A stretch of DNA of 64,000 bases from Streptomyces pactum (lineage in GTDB: Bacteria; Actinomycetota; Actinomycetes; Streptomycetales; Streptomycetaceae): assembly GCF_016031615.1 (NCBI RefSeq), contig NZ_JACYXC010000001.1, positions 7,068,001-7,132,000 on the forward strand, read 5' to 3'. Numbering within the stretch: position 1 is the stretch's first letter; each line of letters opens with the position of its first letter. The notes under the pieces were generated by a model that saw only the letters and a list, made by a program, of their open reading frames with translations, searched no databases and was not told the DNA's origin. This document shows, in pieces, positions 19,282-26,259 of this stretch. Both the position numbers and the translations under genes were made by a program.

Positions 19282-20631
19282 TCACGCCTGCCGGCCGGGC
19301 GCGCTCAGCACGAGCGCCGCCTGTTGTCCTTCCAGGCCGCGGCCGATCGCCACGGCGTGCCGCACCCTCGCCTCGCGGGCCGAGCCGGCCACCCAGTCCA
19401 TCCCCGCGCACTGCGGATCGAGGTCGTCCAGGCCGAGCGTGGGTGGCAGCGCCCCGGAGTCGATCGCCATCGCGCAGACCGCCGCGTTGAGCGCGCCCGC
19501 CCCCGCCACCAGGTGGCCCGCCGCGGGCTTCACGCTGCCCGCCGCCGTGCCCCCGTCCGCACCGAACACACGGGTCAGCGCCCGCGCCTCGGTCACATCG
19601 CCGAGCCGTGTGGCGCAGCCGTGCGCGGCCACGTAGTCCACCTCCCCGGCCGCCACCCGCGCCTGGCGCAGCGCCGTGCGCACCGCCGCCGCCAGCGGCT
19701 CTCCCGCCGGGTGCGGGGTGACCAGCTCCGGGTCCTGCGCGGCGCCGAAACCCCGCACCTGCGCGAGGATCCGCGCACCGCGCCGCGAGGCGGCCTCCCA
19801 CTCCTCCAGGACCAGGAAGGCGGCGCCGTCGCCGAGCACGGACCCGCTGCGCTCCCGGTCGTACGGGCGGAAGGCGGCGGCGCCGGCCGCGTTGCGGGTG
19901 GTGAGCACGCCCAGGCCGTCCATCTTGGTCATCACCCACCAGGACGCGGCGTCGTCGAAACCGCCGGCGACCGCCACGTCGGACTCACCGCCGGCGATGG
20001 AGCGGAAGGCACGGCCCAGGGCGGTGAGCCCGGCGTCGGCGGTGCCGTGGTAGTAGCAGTTGGCGCCCTTGAAGCCGTGCGCGTGCGACAGGTGGAACAG
20101 CGACGCCGACTGCAGTCCCTCCACGAAGTACAGCGGGTAGAACGCCGAGGAGGCGCGCTCGCCGAGCTGCCGCAGGTCCGCCGTGCCGTCCTCGCGCCGC
20201 GCCGCCAGCGAGCCGTTCAGCAGGTGTTCCGGGCGGGAGATCTCCTTGTTGCCGCCGACGAACATCCCGGCGCGCTCCGGGTCGTACCCGGCCTCCGCCA
20301 GGTCGAGCGCGGCGTCCTCGACGGCCAGCGCGGCGCCGGCGATCGCCAGCTGGTCGTTGCGCGTGGTCATCCGCAGCGCCTTGCGCGGGGCGTACCGCTC
20401 GGCCCGGAAGTCCGGCAGCTCGGCGGCGAGCCGGGTGGCCAGCGACGCCGGGTCGTACGCCGTGACGGGACCGATGGCGCTGCGCCCGTCGAGCAGCCCC
20501 CGCCAGGTCTCCGCCCGCCCCTCGCCGAGCCCGGTGAGCACCCCGACGCCGGTGACGGCGACCCGCCGCACCGGGCCGGCCGTGCGCGCGGTGCCGCCGC
20601 CGGGGCGGCCACCGCCGTGGACCACGTTCAT
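19282..20631 (-). CDS. KS-like protein lacking the catalytic Cys (second CLF-type partner)
   Basis: 449 residues, ATG overlapping the dehydratase stop (ATGA). It has the full KS fold (VAVTGVGVLTGLGEG, GSVLGDGAAFLVLEE, VDYVAAHGCATRLGD, SVKPAAGHLVAGAGALN) and keeps both His motifs, but the nucleophile segment reads GANCYYHGTADAGLTALG: the Cys of T-A-C-A-S-G is replaced by a small residue in GTADAG (196-201). It also has an insertion around residues 125-175. It is probably the non-condensing partner of the KS encoded at 21008, giving the cluster a second KS/CLF-type pair; a decarboxylase-like or chain-length role is inference. Confidence 0.85.
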   Translation of the reverse strand: MNVVHGGGRPGGGTARTAGPVRRVAVTGVGVLTGLGEGRAETWRGLLDGRSAIGPVTAYDPASLATRLAAELPDFRAERYAPRKALRMTTRNDQLAIAGAALAVEDAALDLAEAGYDPERAGMFVGGNKEISRPEHLLNGSLAARREDGTADLRQLGERASSAFYPLYFVEGLQSASLFHLSHAHGFKGANCYYHGTADAGLTALGRAFRSIAGGESDVAVAGGFDDAASWWVMTKMDGLGVLTTRNAAGAAAFRPYDRERSGSVLGDGAAFLVLEEWEAASRRGARILAQVRGFGAAQDPELVTPHPAGEPLAAAVRTALRQARVAAGEVDYVAAHGCATRLGDVTEARALTRVFGADGGTAAGSVKPAAGHLVAGAGALNAAVCAMAIDSGALPPTLGLDDLDPQCAGMDWVAGSAREARVRHAVAIGRGLEGQQAALVLSAPGRQA

Positions 20632-21011
20632 GCGGCCACCTCCACCGCTGCCAGGCGCAGTTCGCGCACCGTGGTGACGTCCCGCGGCCCGACGGAGGCC
20701 ACCGCCCGCACGGTCACCGCGTCCCCGGCGTCCTCGGTGACGGTCGCCGTGAACACCAGCCGGTCGCCCGGGCACGCGAAGTGCCGGTAACGGACGCGGC
20801 GCACCCGGACCGGCTTCCAGCGGGTGCCCGGCGGCGGCTCGGGGGCGGCCAGCCGGGCGGCCCCGACCAGGTCGTCCAGGATCAGCACCCCCGGGAGCAC
20901 CGGGAAGCGCGGGAAGTGGGTGGCGAAGACCCCCAGGGTGTGCGTGACATGGCGGGCGGCGACGGCGCGCCGGCCCGGTTCCACCTCGATGACCTCGTCG
21001 AACGCCGTCAT
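20628..21011 (-). CDS. FabZ/FabA-like hot-dog dehydratase
   Basis: 127 residues. The segment ATHFPRFPVLPGVLILDDLVGAA corresponds to the FabZ active-site helix (H-F-P-x-x-P-V-x-P-G-V), with the catalytic His retained. The following strands (WKPVRVRRVRYRHFACPGDRLVFTATVTE) fit the hot-dog core. It dehydrates beta-hydroxyacyl-ACP to the enoyl stage. It sits between two KS genes with 4-bp overlaps on both sides (ATGA), so the order KS-DH-CLF is tightly coupled. The acidic partner residue on the long helix is not certain (ILDD). Confidence 0.85.
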   Translation of the reverse strand: MTAFDEVIEVEPGRRAVAARHVTHTLGVFATHFPRFPVLPGVLILDDLVGAARLAAPEPPPGTRWKPVRVRRVRYRHFACPGDRLVFTATVTEDAGDAVTVRAVASVGPRDVTTVRELRLAAVEVAA

Positions 21012-22297
21012 GCCGGACTCCCTTCCGGTCGCGGGTCGCGGACCACGAAGCAGGCGTTGGTGCCGCCGAACGCGAAGGCGTTGACCAGGGCGGCGCGCAC
21101 CGGGCGGCGGACCGCCGTGTTCGGCACGTAGTCCAGGCCCAGCTTGGGGTCCGGGTGGTCCAGGTTGATCGTCGGCGGCACCACGCCCTCCCGGAGGGCC
21201 CCGAGCGCCGCGATCAGGTTGACCCCGGCCGCCGCCGACGTCAGGTGCCCGGTCATGGACTTGGGCGAGGAGACGCAGAGCCGCTCGGCGTGCGTGCCGA
21301 AGAGCTTCCTGATGGCCGTGGTCTCGCTGGCGTCGTTGCCGGGCGTGGAGGTGCCGTGCGCCGCGATGTAGTCGATGCCGTCCGGGCCGAGGCCCGACTC
21401 GGCGACCGCGTCCCGCATCGCGGCGAGCGCGCCACCGCCGTCCGGCGGCGAATCGGTGATCCGGTAGGCGTTCAGCGATGAGCCGTAGCCGACGACCTCC
21501 GCGTGGATCCGGGCGCCCCGGGCCACCGCGCTGTCCCACTCCTCCAGGGTCACCACGACCGCGCCCTCACCCAGCACGAAGCCCGAGCGGTCCGCGTCGA
21601 AGGGGCGCGAGGCCCGCTCCGGCTCGTCGTTCCAGCGGTCGGTGACCGCGCCGAGCAGCGCGAACCCCAGCACGTCCATCCAGGTGGTCAGCGCGTCGAA
21701 CCCGCCGGCCAGCACCTGGACGCACTCACCGTCCTGGACCCGCCGGTAGGCCTCGCCGATCGCGTGCGCGGCGCCCGCACAGGCCGTCGAGACGCTGACC
21801 ACCGGGCCCCGGCAGTCACCCGCGCGGGCGACCGCCGCGACCCCGACGTTCTGGTTGCGCAGCAGCACGTCCCCGGGGGCCTGGCGGTACAGGTCGCGGA
21901 AGCCGCTGGTGCTCAGCTGGTGCGACATGTCGACCAGCTCCTGGAGACCGGGCCGGCCGACGGTGCCGGCGACCACCGCGCCCCGGTCGTACGGGTCCGC
22001 GGCGTGCCAGCCACCGCCCGCGTCGGCCACCGCCTCACGCGCCGCCGCCAGCGCGAACAGCGCGGCCCGGGACAGGTGGCGGCGCTCCCGGGCGCTCCCC
22101 GCCGCCTCCGGGTCGAACCCCTCGACCTGGCCCGCGATCCGCACCGGGAACGTCGAGGCGTCGAACGTCTCCAGGGCGCGCACACCGCTGCGCCCGGCCA
22201 CCAGCCCCTGCCAGGTGTCCGCCGCGGTGGTGCCCAGCGGGGTGACCGCGCCGACGCCGGTGACCGCGACCCGTCTGCGGCCCGCCCGCGCGCTCAC
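21008..22297 (-). CDS. Beta-ketoacyl-ACP synthase (KAS I/II type)
   Basis: 429 residues from GTG 22297, which overlaps the upstream stop (GTGA). All catalytic parts are present: Cys173 in VVSVSTACAGAAHAIG, the first His in IAAHGTSTPGND, Lys and His in SPKSMTGHLTSAAAG, and the C-terminal NAFAFGGTNACFVV. The N-terminal VAVTGVGAVTPLGTTAADTW is standard. It is the active condensing enzyme of the second KS pair; its likely partner is the Cys-less protein at 19282-20631. Two condensing sets in one small cluster suggest either two chain-length stages or separate initiation and elongation. Confidence 0.92.
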   Translation of the reverse strand: MSARAGRRRVAVTGVGAVTPLGTTAADTWQGLVAGRSGVRALETFDASTFPVRIAGQVEGFDPEAAGSARERRHLSRAALFALAAAREAVADAGGGWHAADPYDRGAVVAGTVGRPGLQELVDMSHQLSTSGFRDLYRQAPGDVLLRNQNVGVAAVARAGDCRGPVVSVSTACAGAAHAIGEAYRRVQDGECVQVLAGGFDALTTWMDVLGFALLGAVTDRWNDEPERASRPFDADRSGFVLGEGAVVVTLEEWDSAVARGARIHAEVVGYGSSLNAYRITDSPPDGGGALAAMRDAVAESGLGPDGIDYIAAHGTSTPGNDASETTAIRKLFGTHAERLCVSSPKSMTGHLTSAAAGVNLIAALGALREGVVPPTINLDHPDPKLGLDYVPNTAVRRPVRAALVNAFAFGGTNACFVVRDPRPEGSPA

Positions 22298-22755
22298 CGG
22301 GCGCCACCCGCCACCGGCTCGCGGGTGAGCCGGGCCAGCATCCGGCGGGTCTCCTCGGGATCCTCCAGGTCCTCGGCCGGCAGCAGCGCGCACATCACGG
22401 CGTCGGCCTCCATCACCAGGCGCCCGTTCACCGAGGCGGTGCCGGAGAGGACCGCGGTCTCGTCGCCCATCGACTCCACCGCCCCGTCCAGTACCAGCAC
22501 GTCCCCGGGCCGGACCGGGCCGTGGAAGGCGACACCGTCCACGGAGAGCAGCGCGGCCCGCCGCCGCACGTCGGTGGTGGCGATGATCAGCCAGGTGCCG
22601 GCCTGGCACAGCGCCTCCAGGACCAGCGGCTCGGGCATTTCGGGCCCGTCGCCCTCGTCCCGCCAGAAGTCCTCCCACCAGGAGGTCAGTTTGCGGGCCC
22701 GGATGGTGCGCCCGGGGGTCCAGGCGTCGATTCGGTCGATCAGATGGAAACGCAT
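22294..22755 (-). CDS. FabA/FabZ-like hot-dog protein (second dehydratase)
   Basis: 153 residues from the ATG at 22755 (AAGGATG upstream); an ATG at 22761 would overlap the AcpS stop by 4 bp and is the alternative. Hot-dog pattern: SWWEDFWRDEGDGPEMPEPLVLEALCQAGTWLIIATTD resembles the P-G/P-V-L-x-E-A-x-x-Q-A helix of FabZ, with Glu and Gln retained, followed by FHGPVRPGDVLVLDGAVESMGDETAVLSGTASVNG. The usual catalytic His of H-F-P-G is not evident (the region reads W-E-D-F-W), so it may be a non-catalytic partner of the other dehydratase, as in heterodimeric DHs of highly reducing type II PKSs. That pairing is inference. Confidence 0.8.
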   Translation of the reverse strand: MRFHLIDRIDAWTPGRTIRARKLTSWWEDFWRDEGDGPEMPEPLVLEALCQAGTWLIIATTDVRRRAALLSVDGVAFHGPVRPGDVLVLDGAVESMGDETAVLSGTASVNGRLVMEADAVMCALLPAEDLEDPEETRRMLARLTREPVAGGAR

Positions 22756-22757
22756 CG

Positions 22758-23183
22758 TCATCCTTCGGCTGGTTCGTCTGATACGGCTGACGCGCCGGGG
22801 GCGTCCAGCACCAGCACGGCGTGGGCCACGGCGTACTCGCCGCTGTGCGAGAGCGAGACCTCCACCGAGGAGGCCCCGGCCCGCTCGGCCCGCGCCCCCG
22901 CCCCGCCGGACAGCCGGACCAGCGGGCGGCCGAGCGGGGTGTGCACCACCTCGACGTCGTGCCACCGCGTGCCGGGGCCCAGCCCGGTGCCGAGCGCCTT
23001 CAGCACCGCCTCCTTGGCCGCGAACCGCGCCGCGAGATGGGCCGTCCGGTTCCGCTTGCCCGCGCAGTAGGCGCGCTCGCGCCCGGTGAAGATGTCCCGT
23101 TCCGCCTCGGGGTTCTCCCGCAGCAGCCGCTCCACCCGGTCCACCCGCACCAGGTCCACCCCGACCGCGATCCGTTGCGCCAC
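22758..23183 (-). CDS. acpS: AcpS-type 4'-phosphopantetheinyl transferase
   Basis: 141 residues from GTG 23183 with GGAGGAACG upstream. N-terminal VGVDLVRVDRVERLL carries the metal-binding Asp of AcpS enzymes; FTGRERAYCAGK and AARFAAKEAVLKALGTGL carry the second signature, with the Glu and Lys that bind CoA and Mg2+; the C-terminus ends SVEVSLSHSGEYAVAHAVL. It transfers the phosphopantetheine arm from CoA to the cluster ACP Ser. It is the first gene of the minus-strand arm, so the carrier would be activated as soon as the operon is expressed. Confidence 0.92.
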   Translation of the reverse strand: MAQRIAVGVDLVRVDRVERLLRENPEAERDIFTGRERAYCAGKRNRTAHLAARFAAKEAVLKALGTGLGPGTRWHDVEVVHTPLGRPLVRLSGGAGARAERAGASSVEVSLSHSGEYAVAHAVLVLDAPGASAVSDEPAEG

Positions 23184-23755
23184 CGTTCCTCCGCCGTCGT
23201 CGTCCGCCCCGCCGTCCGGCCGTTTCGTCACAGCCGTCCGGGGTCCGGGCACTGCACACGAGATCCGGCACGGGGCACGCGGGATACACCGCGGGGCGGA
23301 GCGCCACCCGGCGGTGCGGGCGGCCGGGTGCCGCCCGGCGGGCGGCGAGGGGAAGCCGCCGGCCCGGCGGTCGCGGGGGCGGGCAGGGCGCGGGTCTTCC
23401 CTTCCGCTGGGCCCCCGGTGCCCCGCCCGCCCCCGACACGCGTCAGCGCGCGAGCGGGCCCGTCGAGGCCGCGTGAGGTGGGGAGAGAGCGAGACCAGCA
23501 ACGGGCGCGACGGTCGGGGGTGGGCCGCCTGCCGGCCAGAGCCGGGGGAGTACCCGACGGAGGTCAGCAACCGTACCGAGGTGCGGTGTGACCATGCCCC
23601 CCGCCCCGGTCCGACGCCGGGCGAAGGCGTCCGTCGTTCCCCGGGGCACACACCACGAGGGCCCCCGCCAGGGGTGGGGGCCGCCGCTTGTCCTTACCCC
23701 TGGAGCCGACCAGGAGTAGCGTTGTGCGTGGTGAGATCAGAACGGGAGCACCAGC
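23184..23755. other. Divergent intergenic region, no gene seen
   Basis: 572 bp between the AcpS gene (minus) and an XRE-type gene (plus). Frames crossing it are Arg/Pro/Gly-rich and match nothing I recognise. The promoter of the whole PKS arm should lie in its left part; I cannot place it with confidence. A TTGTCC at 23689-23694 and TAGCGT near 23716 may serve the XRE gene. Confidence 0.4.
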
Positions 23756-24136
23756 ATGCCCTTGGATCCCGAAGAGCACATCGGCGCACGAATCACCGAC
23801 TATCGGAAGCTGCGTCAGATGACGCAGACAGCCCTTGCCCAGCGCGCTTTTCTCTCCCGCGGGTGCATTGCGAAAGTGGAGAGGGGCCTGGCGCCGGCCA
23901 CCCCGAGTGTGGTCGCCGCGGTTGCGCGGGTCCTGCAGGTCGATGTCGCCGCGCTGACTGGCCAGCCGTACACCCCCGAGCTGGAGCAGGACCGCCTCGA
24001 CCGGCTCATCAGGCCGCTGTCGGACGCCCTCGACATGTATGACCTCGGACCCGACCCGGAGGTCGTACCCCGCCCGCTCGAACAGATGGAGCAGGACGTG
24101 CGCTCCCTCCCATTCCCCGGGACGGTGACTGCCTGA
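23756..24136 (+). CDS. XRE-family helix-turn-helix protein, apparently truncated
   Basis: 126 residues. Residues 8-65 are an XRE/lambda-repressor HTH (IGARITDYRKLRQMTQTALAQRAFLSRGCIAKVERGLAPATPSVVAAVARVLQV). The continuation (LTGQPYTPELEQDRLDRLIRPLSDALDMYDLGPDP) matches the lead-in of the ~400-residue Streptomyces XRE regulators with a C-terminal ligand/TPR-like domain, but the frame ends soon after EQDVRSLPFPGTVTA. The following ~150 bp do not continue the domain in any frame that I can follow, so this looks like a truncated regulator that may retain DNA binding. It precedes a short peptide gene and a methyltransferase. Confidence 0.75.
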   Translation: MPLDPEEHIGARITDYRKLRQMTQTALAQRAFLSRGCIAKVERGLAPATPSVVAAVARVLQVDVAALTGQPYTPELEQDRLDRLIRPLSDALDMYDLGPDPEVVPRPLEQMEQDVRSLPFPGTVTA

Positions 24137-24189
24137 CCGACGCCCGGACGTTGCTCACCGCGCTGCGCCGGGCCGGGCGACCCGTCCCC

Positions 24190-24220
24190 GGGACCGGCGG
24201 CACCTCCCGCCGCCGGTCCC
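24190..24220 (+). terminator. Hairpin between XRE gene and short peptide gene
   Basis: GGGACCGGCGG at 24190-24200 pairs with CCGCCGGTCCC at 24210-24220 (11-bp perfect stem, 9-nt loop). It separates the truncated XRE gene from the peptide/methyltransferase pair, so those two may have their own promoter or depend on read-through. Confidence 0.55.
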
Positions 24221-24337
24221 CCAGACCCCCGCTCCGGCCGCTCCCGACGGTGAGGACGGCCGGCCGGAGCGGGCCTGCAAGCACACGACGGCGCAGCGAG
24301 GGGAAGGACCCCAGCGCCGACATCACAGGAGGTGTAC

Positions 24338-24445
24338 GTGTTACTGACAGGCAAGCACAAGGGCGACCCGGCCCCGATCAAGCCCTGGACGCCCCCTGCC
24401 GCCGCCCCCCGCCGGACGGCACCCCGCCCCCCGAAGCAGAAGTGA
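24338..24445 (+). CDS. Short basic Pro-rich peptide (possible RiPP precursor), TTA codon
   Basis: 35 codons from GTG 24338, five bases after a perfect AGGAGG (24327-24332), one of the best ribosome binding sites in the window. The second codon is TTA (24341-24343), the bldA-type leucine codon. The peptide begins VLLTGKHKGDPAPIKPW, then becomes Pro/Ala/Arg-rich and ends PRPPKQK; it has no Cys, one Trp and one Thr-Pro cluster. It ends 10 bp before the start of a PCMT-like methyltransferase. A ribosomally made precursor modified by that enzyme is an attractive inference, but the peptide could also be a leader peptide controlling translation of the methyltransferase. I do not recognise the family. 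Confidence 0.6.
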   Translation: MLLTGKHKGDPAPIKPWTPPAAAPRRTAPRPPKQK

Positions 24446-24455
24446 GGACGGCACT

Positions 24456-25535
24456 GTGACTCACTGGCCGCAGCGCCAGGCCGCGCTCCTGGACGCCCTC
24501 GCGGCGTCCGGGGCGCTGCCCTCCGACTGGCGCCCCGCGTTCGAGGCAGTGCCCCGGCACCAGTTCATCCCCCAGGAGGTGTGGAGGCAGGAGGCCAGTT
24601 GCGTCCCGGTCGAGGCCGGAGACGAGTGGTGGTCGCTGGTCTACAGCGACACCCCGATCGTCACGCAACTGGACGACGGCCGCCCCGGCGGGCCAGGGAT
24701 CGCCACCTCCTCCAACTCCAAGCCGTCGCTGGTGGCCCGGATGCTCGGTGCGCTCGACGTCACCGAGGGGCACCGTGTGCTGGAGATCGGCACCGGGACC
24801 GGTTGGAACGCCGCGCTGCTGTCCGCCCGGCTGGGCAGCCGGCGCGTGACGACCGTCGAGGTGGACCAGGACGTGGCCGCCGAGGCCGAGAAGGCGATCC
24901 GCTCGGCGGGGTACAGCCCCCGCGTGGTCCATGCGGACGGGGAGCAGGGATTCGCCGACGACGCCCCCTACAACCGTGTCATCGCCACATGTTCGGTCCG
25001 CCGCGTCCCGCCCGCCTGGATCGAGCAGACCGCCCCCGGCGGGTTCATCCTCGCGCCTCTCGGCCTGGACTTCTGGTCCGGCGCGCTCCTGCGCCTGCGG
25101 GTGGCCGACGGCACCGCCCAGGGCCGGGCCGTCGGCGGCGTGCAGTTCATGCCGATGCGGTCCCACCGCCCTGCCCAGGACGCCCCGGTGGACGACTCGA
25201 CCGCGCGGCCGAGCCCCGGGGCTCTGGTGCCCGAGACTCTGGCGAGCCTCGGTTTCGCCTTGTACGCCAGCGCGCGCCTTCCCGGTATCGCGATGACCCA
25301 GGGCCAACACGACGGCGTCCCGCAGGTCTGGCTGTGGGACCGGCAGGGGTCGGCGGCAACCGTGACCGACCGCGAGGTATGGCAGTACGGTCCGCGGGAC
25401 CTGTGGGACGAGGTCACCGAGGTGCATGCCGTCTACATCCGGGCCGGCGCCCCCGCGGCCGAGGAGTTCGGCGTGACAGTGGACTCCGGTGGCCAGCGCC
25501 TGTGGCTGCGGTCACCGGAGCATCCGGTCGTCTGA
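24456..25535 (+). CDS. PCMT-like SAM methyltransferase beside a short peptide gene
   Basis: 359 residues from GTG 24456. The N-terminal half is protein-L-isoaspartate O-methyltransferase-like: the SAM motif I VLEIGTGTGWNAALLSARLG, motif II/post-I VTTVEVDQDVAAEAEKAI and PYNRVIATCSVRRVPPAWIEQTAPGGFILAPLG. The N-terminus (RQAALLDALAASGALPSDWRPAFEAVPRHQFIPQEVW) resembles PCMT openings. About 130 further C-terminal residues extend beyond a housekeeping PCMT. Actinomycete RiPP loci (ATP-grasp or lanthipeptide types) use PCMT homologues of this kind; no ATP-grasp or lanthionine synthetase gene is nearby. Its substrate could be the 35-residue product upstream. Confidence 0.85.
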   Translation: MTHWPQRQAALLDALAASGALPSDWRPAFEAVPRHQFIPQEVWRQEASCVPVEAGDEWWSLVYSDTPIVTQLDDGRPGGPGIATSSNSKPSLVARMLGALDVTEGHRVLEIGTGTGWNAALLSARLGSRRVTTVEVDQDVAAEAEKAIRSAGYSPRVVHADGEQGFADDAPYNRVIATCSVRRVPPAWIEQTAPGGFILAPLGLDFWSGALLRLRVADGTAQGRAVGGVQFMPMRSHRPAQDAPVDDSTARPSPGALVPETLASLGFALYASARLPGIAMTQGQHDGVPQVWLWDRQGSAATVTDREVWQYGPRDLWDEVTEVHAVYIRAGAPAAEEFGVTVDSGGQRLWLRSPEHPVV

Positions 25536-25544
25536 GAAGGTCCC

Positions 25545-25583
25545 GGCCCCGCCCGTGCGCTCTGCGTGGCGCCGGGCGGGGCC
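25545..25583 (+). terminator. Hairpin after the methyltransferase gene
   Basis: GGCCCCGCCCG at 25545-25555 and CGGGCGGGGCC at 25573-25583 form an 11-bp perfect stem, followed by a pyrimidine-rich TCTCTCC. It starts 10 bp after the methyltransferase stop. Confidence 0.65.
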
Positions 25584-25618
25584 TCTCTCCGCCCGGAAAA
25601 CCTCCTCGCGCCCGCCCG

Positions 25619-25647
25619 CGGAACACCCCCGCCTGCGCGGGGACCAC
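25619..25647. repeat. Solitary 29-nt element resembling a type I-E CRISPR repeat
   Basis: The 29 bases at 25619-25647 (begin CGGAACACCCCCGC, end GCGGGGACCAC) have the length, the CCCCGC/GCGGGG hairpin with a 4-nt loop and the terminal bases typical of actinobacterial type I-E CRISPR repeats. Sequences 61 bases on either side do not repeat it, so there is no array, and no cas gene is in the window. It could be a relic of an array or a chance hairpin. The rest of 25584-25834 holds no gene that I can support. Confidence 0.45.
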
Positions 25648-25834
25648 CCTTCGTGGCCTGCGGTATCACGCCGACTTTGCAAGTCCTTGCTTCTCCCCGA
25701 TCCCACCGCCACAGGTGCATGGTGCCAGAGCACGAGCCGCGCACGAGGGCGGACTCGGCGATCGGGACAACGCTGCGGCGCGCGAGGCTCACGGTCGGCC
25801 CGCCGAGCCGTCGGCGCGTAGCGGCAAGCACGGG

Positions 25835-26092
25835 CTACGGCCGCCATTCCCCGCGGTAGGCGGGGTGCTGGTCGTATGCCTGGGCGAGGACCCGCAGGGC
25901 GTAGGCCAGGCCGACCCGGCGGGAGTCCGAAGGATCCATGGCCTGGTAGTCGCGTGCCAGTTGCTCGGTCAGGTCGAGCATGGGGAGATGGCTGTCGAGA
26001 AGGGCCTCGCCGCCCAGGGTGTCGGCCACGTAGGCGTAGGCGTGGTTGTCGTCCGTGATGCGTGCGACGAGGAAGTCCGGAAGATCGTCCAT
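25835..26092 (-). CDS. Small conserved actinomycete protein (DUF6221-like)
   Basis: 85 residues from the ATG at 26092; an in-frame extension upstream runs into an 8-bp repeat array and is rejected. The sequence MDDLPDFLVARITDDNHAYAY..., then RDYQAMDPSDSRRVGLAYALRVLAQAYDQHPAYRGEW follows the pattern of small Streptomyces proteins of the DUF6221 type (acidic N-terminus, D-x-x-x-A, VLRxLAxxYxxHPxYRxEW ending). Such proteins are soluble, of unknown function, and often phage- or plasmid-associated. No partner gene is evident; flanking sequence is repeat-rich. Confidence 0.75.
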   Translation of the reverse strand: MDDLPDFLVARITDDNHAYAYVADTLGGEALLDSHLPMLDLTEQLARDYQAMDPSDSRRVGLAYALRVLAQAYDQHPAYRGEWRP

Positions 26093-26121
26093 GCGGTCAT
26101 CCTCGCGGGCACGGCGCTTCA

Positions 26122-26209
26122 GCGGCCATGCGGCCATGCGGCCATGCGGCCGTGCGGCCATCGGTCATGCGACTACGCCGCTATGCGACTACGCCGCCCT
26201 GCGGCTTCC
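26122..26209. repeat. Degenerate 8-bp tandem repeat array
   Basis: From 26122 the sequence reads as consecutive 8-mers: GCGGCCAT three times, GCGGCCGT, GCGGCCAT, a 7-nt CGGTCAT, then GCGACTAC, GCCGCTAT, GCGACTAC, GCCGCCCT and GCGGCTTC. About eleven units share the GCGGCCAT-like pattern. It lies just upstream of the small DUF6221-like gene and downstream of the FAD monooxygenase gene. Copy-number change by slippage is likely; protein binding is possible. Confidence 0.75.
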
Positions 26210-26259
26210 GGGCGACCACGGCGGCGAGGCGGAGCGCGAAGCGCGGCCCGCCGCACGGG

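Noticed and set aside
26122..26209. Possible CRISPR array from the tandem GCGGCCAT units
   Set aside because: Units are 8 bp and contiguous, without spacers; this is a simple tandem repeat.
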